NCBI RefSeq assembly: GCF_001555965.1
Contig: NZ_LSHX01000053.1
Coordinates: forward strand, 1 to 62,086
Length of the DNA: 62,086 nucleotides
Direction: 5' to 3'
From: Sphingomonas sp. CCH21-G11
Lineage (GTDB): Bacteria > Pseudomonadota > Alphaproteobacteria > Sphingomonadales > Sphingomonadaceae
The translations under genes were made by a program, and so were the position numbers. The notes beneath the pieces were generated by a model that was not told where the DNA came from, did not search any database, and saw only the letters and a program-made list of their open reading frames with translations. Positions 60,757-62,086 of the stretch are shown one piece after another (position 1 is the stretch's first letter; each line of letters starts with the position of its first letter).

Positions 60757-61371
60757 TCAGCGCGAATAGAATTCGACGACCAGATTGGGTTCCATCTTCA
60801 CCGGATAGGGCACTTCATCGAGCGTCGGCACGCGGGTGAAGGTGACCTTTGCCGTGCCGTCCGGCGCGACATAGTCGGGGATGTCGCGCTCGGCCAGGCT
60901 CTGCGCTTCCATGACCAGCGCCATTTCCTTGGCCTTGTCGCTCAGCGTGATTTCCTCGCCCGGCTTCACCCGGCGCGACGCGATGTTGCACTTGACGCCA
61001 TTGACGCGGACATGGCCGTGGCTGACCAGCTGGCGCGCGGCGAAGATCGTCGGCGCGAACTTGGCGCGATAGACGATCATGTCGAGCCGCTGCTCGAGAA
61101 TGCCGATCAGGTTCTGGCTGGTGTCGCCCTTCATGCGCGACGCTTCTTCATAGGCGCGCTTGAACTGCTTTTCGGTCACGTCGCCATAATAGCCCTTCAG
61201 CTTCTGCTTCGCGCGCAGCTGGATGCCGAAGTCCGACATCTTGCCCTTGCGGCGCTGGCCGTGCTGGCCGGGGCCATATTCACGCTTGTTGACCGGGCTC
61301 TTCGGGCGACCCCAGATGTTTTCGCCCATCCGGCGGTCGAGCTTGTACTTGGCGCTGGAACGCTTCGACAT
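60757..61371 (-). CDS. rpsD: 30S ribosomal protein S4
   Basis: A 204-residue ribosomal protein S4. The N-terminus [20 protein letters not shown] is the usual alphaproteobacterial opening (MSKRxxAKYKxDRRxGxNxWG), and the S4 domain is clear in [19 protein letters not shown] and [16 protein letters not shown]. It binds 16S rRNA and nucleates the 30S subunit. The length is standard. Confidence 0.98.
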   Translation of the reverse strand: MSKRSSAKYKLDRRMGENIWGRPKSPVNKREYGPGQHGQRRKGKMSDFGIQLRAKQKLKGYYGDVTEKQFKRAYEEASRMKGDTSQNLIGILEQRLDMIVYRAKFAPTIFAARQLVSHGHVRVNGVKCNIASRRVKPGEEITLSDKAKEMALVMEAQSLAERDIPDYVAPDGTAKVTFTRVPTLDEVPYPVKMEPNLVVEFYSR

Positions 61372-61616
61372 GATAAATCCTCAATTCAATTGCCAACGAC
61401 GTTGACCGGGGCAGGCACGAATGATTGCCCTGATCGCGATCCCGGTCATCGCCTGACGCCGATCAAGCCGAGGATCGGATCGATCGAGCAGGGCCGCCGC
61501 TTCACCGGGGTGCGGGGCCAATTGCGAAGGTGGGGCGGTTAGCGGGGGTGCGCCACCGAGTCAAGCCGAACGCCGACGCTGGACAGCGCGCACGCCGGGC
61601 GGCATGGGCGGCGACC

Positions 61617-61919
61617 ATGACCGATATTCTCGACCCGGCCGATTGCACGACGATGGCGCAGGTGCGCGCCGGCGTCGATCAGGTCGACCGCGACCTCATT
61701 GCGCTGCTCGCCCGCCGGTTCGGCTATATGGACGCCGCCGCACGCATCAAGCCCGACCGCGCGCTGGTGCGCGACGAAGCGCGCAAGGCCGAAGTCATCG
61801 CTAACGCGCGGGCGAGCGCGGCGGCGGCCGGCATCCCGGAGGCTGCCGTGGCGGAGTTGTGGGAGCGGCTGGTCGAAGCGTCGATCGCCTATGAGTTCCA
61901 GGCGTTCGATCGGCGGTGA
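61617..61919 (+). CDS. Chorismate mutase (AroQ type)
   Basis: A 100-residue AroQ-fold protein. VRAGVDQVDRDLIALLARRF carries the first helix with the conserved Arg and Asp; YMDAAARIKPDRALVRDEAR holds the Lys and Arg of the active site, and the last helix ends ASIAYEFQAFDRR. It converts chorismate to prephenate. The upstream frame is open, but the ATG at 61617 follows the family start. Confidence 0.85.
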   Translation: MTDILDPADCTTMAQVRAGVDQVDRDLIALLARRFGYMDAAARIKPDRALVRDEARKAEVIANARASAAAAGIPEAAVAELWERLVEASIAYEFQAFDRR

Positions 61920-61964
61920 GGTTGCTCTGCGTCCTTCGATACGCGCCTCCGCCAGGCTCAGTCG

Positions 61965-62030
61965 CTACTCAGGATGAGCGGTTCGGGTGGGAACAAGCAC
62001 CACTATTCTTCAACCGCTCATCCTGAGTAG
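61965..62030. repeat. Sphingomonad-type inverted repeat
   Basis: A perfect 19-base inverted repeat, CTACTCAGGATGAGCGGTT at 61965-61983 and its complement at 62012-62030, separated by 28 bases. Similar CTCATCCTGAGTAG palindromes occur many times between genes in sphingomonads. It can fold as a hairpin and may terminate transcription after the chorismate mutase gene. The flanks (GCTTGTCGAAG ... CTTCGAT) extend the similarity. Confidence 0.85.
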
Positions 62031-62086
62031 CCGCTGAGCTTGTCGAAGCCTGTCCTGAGCGCCTGCCTTGGCAGGCAGTCGAAGGG

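Noticed and set aside
59617..61542. 641-codon plus-strand frame across the sulfotransferase-like gene and rpsD
   Set aside because: Overlaps the sulfotransferase-like gene in another frame and runs antisense through rpsD; no domain pattern.
1..62086. CRISPR array or Cas genes linked to the Tn7-like operon
   Set aside because: No regularly spaced direct repeats and no Cas motifs were seen, so a CRISPR-associated transposon is not supported.

Overview
The window reads as alphaproteobacterial, most likely a sphingomonad (Sphingomonas or a close relative). The GC-rich housekeeping block on the right (rpsD, AguA/AguB agmatine pathway, family-5 uracil-DNA glycosylase, paired S9 peptidases, a MucR/Ros-type regulator) and the CTCATCCTGAGTAG-type intergenic inverted repeat at the right edge both fit that group. 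No rRNA is present, so the genus is an inference.

From the left edge to about 47.3 kb is accessory DNA, ending at the 3' side of a tRNA-Lys(TTT) gene, which is a common island boundary. It begins with a membrane-anchored LuxR regulator and a helical companion, then a serine recombinase translationally coupled to two ParB/RepB-like proteins. At 5.3-11.6 kb lies a complete Tn7-like transposition operon: TnsA, TnsB, TnsC, TniQ. Its DDE integrase is divided between two consecutive cistrons, one carrying the first catalytic Asp and the next carrying the second Asp and the Glu (DD35E spacing). Two further transposase-shaped proteins with degraded catalytic residues are encoded head-to-tail beside tnsA (11.7-13.7 kb). 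This is the most unusual system in the window. A MucR-like regulator and a small membrane protein plus staphylococcal-nuclease-like protein follow.

From 15.4 to 26.9 kb is a probable conflict or defence region. It holds a four-gene ABC-three-component (ABC-3C) system; an overlapping operon of radical SAM protein, DEDDh exonuclease, P-loop kinase-like protein and aldo/keto reductase; and a three-Cys-motif radical SAM protein (Gp37/Gp68 type) flanked by two different TcmP partners. From 27.2 to 30.2 kb is an operon of secreted proteins around an M48 peptidase. A second LuxR plus helical-companion cassette follows at 30.9-31.7 kb, then a membrane protein and a MarR-like regulator.

From 32.8 to 43.4 kb the DNA is visibly AT-richer. 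It holds a decayed IS3-family element and a microcin/bacteriocin-type locus: a glycine-rich double-glycine-leader precursor, a Rap1a/Tai-like small secreted protein, a retropepsin-like protein, an HlyD-type fusion protein, a C39-peptidase ABC exporter, a large protein with SelO/MchC-like features, and an HlyC-like acyltransferase. From 43.6 to 47.3 kb are an ArsR regulator and a plasmid/ICE-style block containing a DEDDh exonuclease.

From 47.7 kb on the sequence is ordinary chromosome: tRNA-Lys, folK, uracil-DNA glycosylase, a VOC protein, aguB, a low-affinity iron permease family protein, an AAC(3)-I-like GNAT, aguA, two S9 peptidase paralogues flanking an M28 peptidase, a TauD-like dioxygenase, a sulfotransferase-like protein, rpsD with its terminator, and chorismate mutase. 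All functional assignments come from reading motifs by eye; no database search was run.
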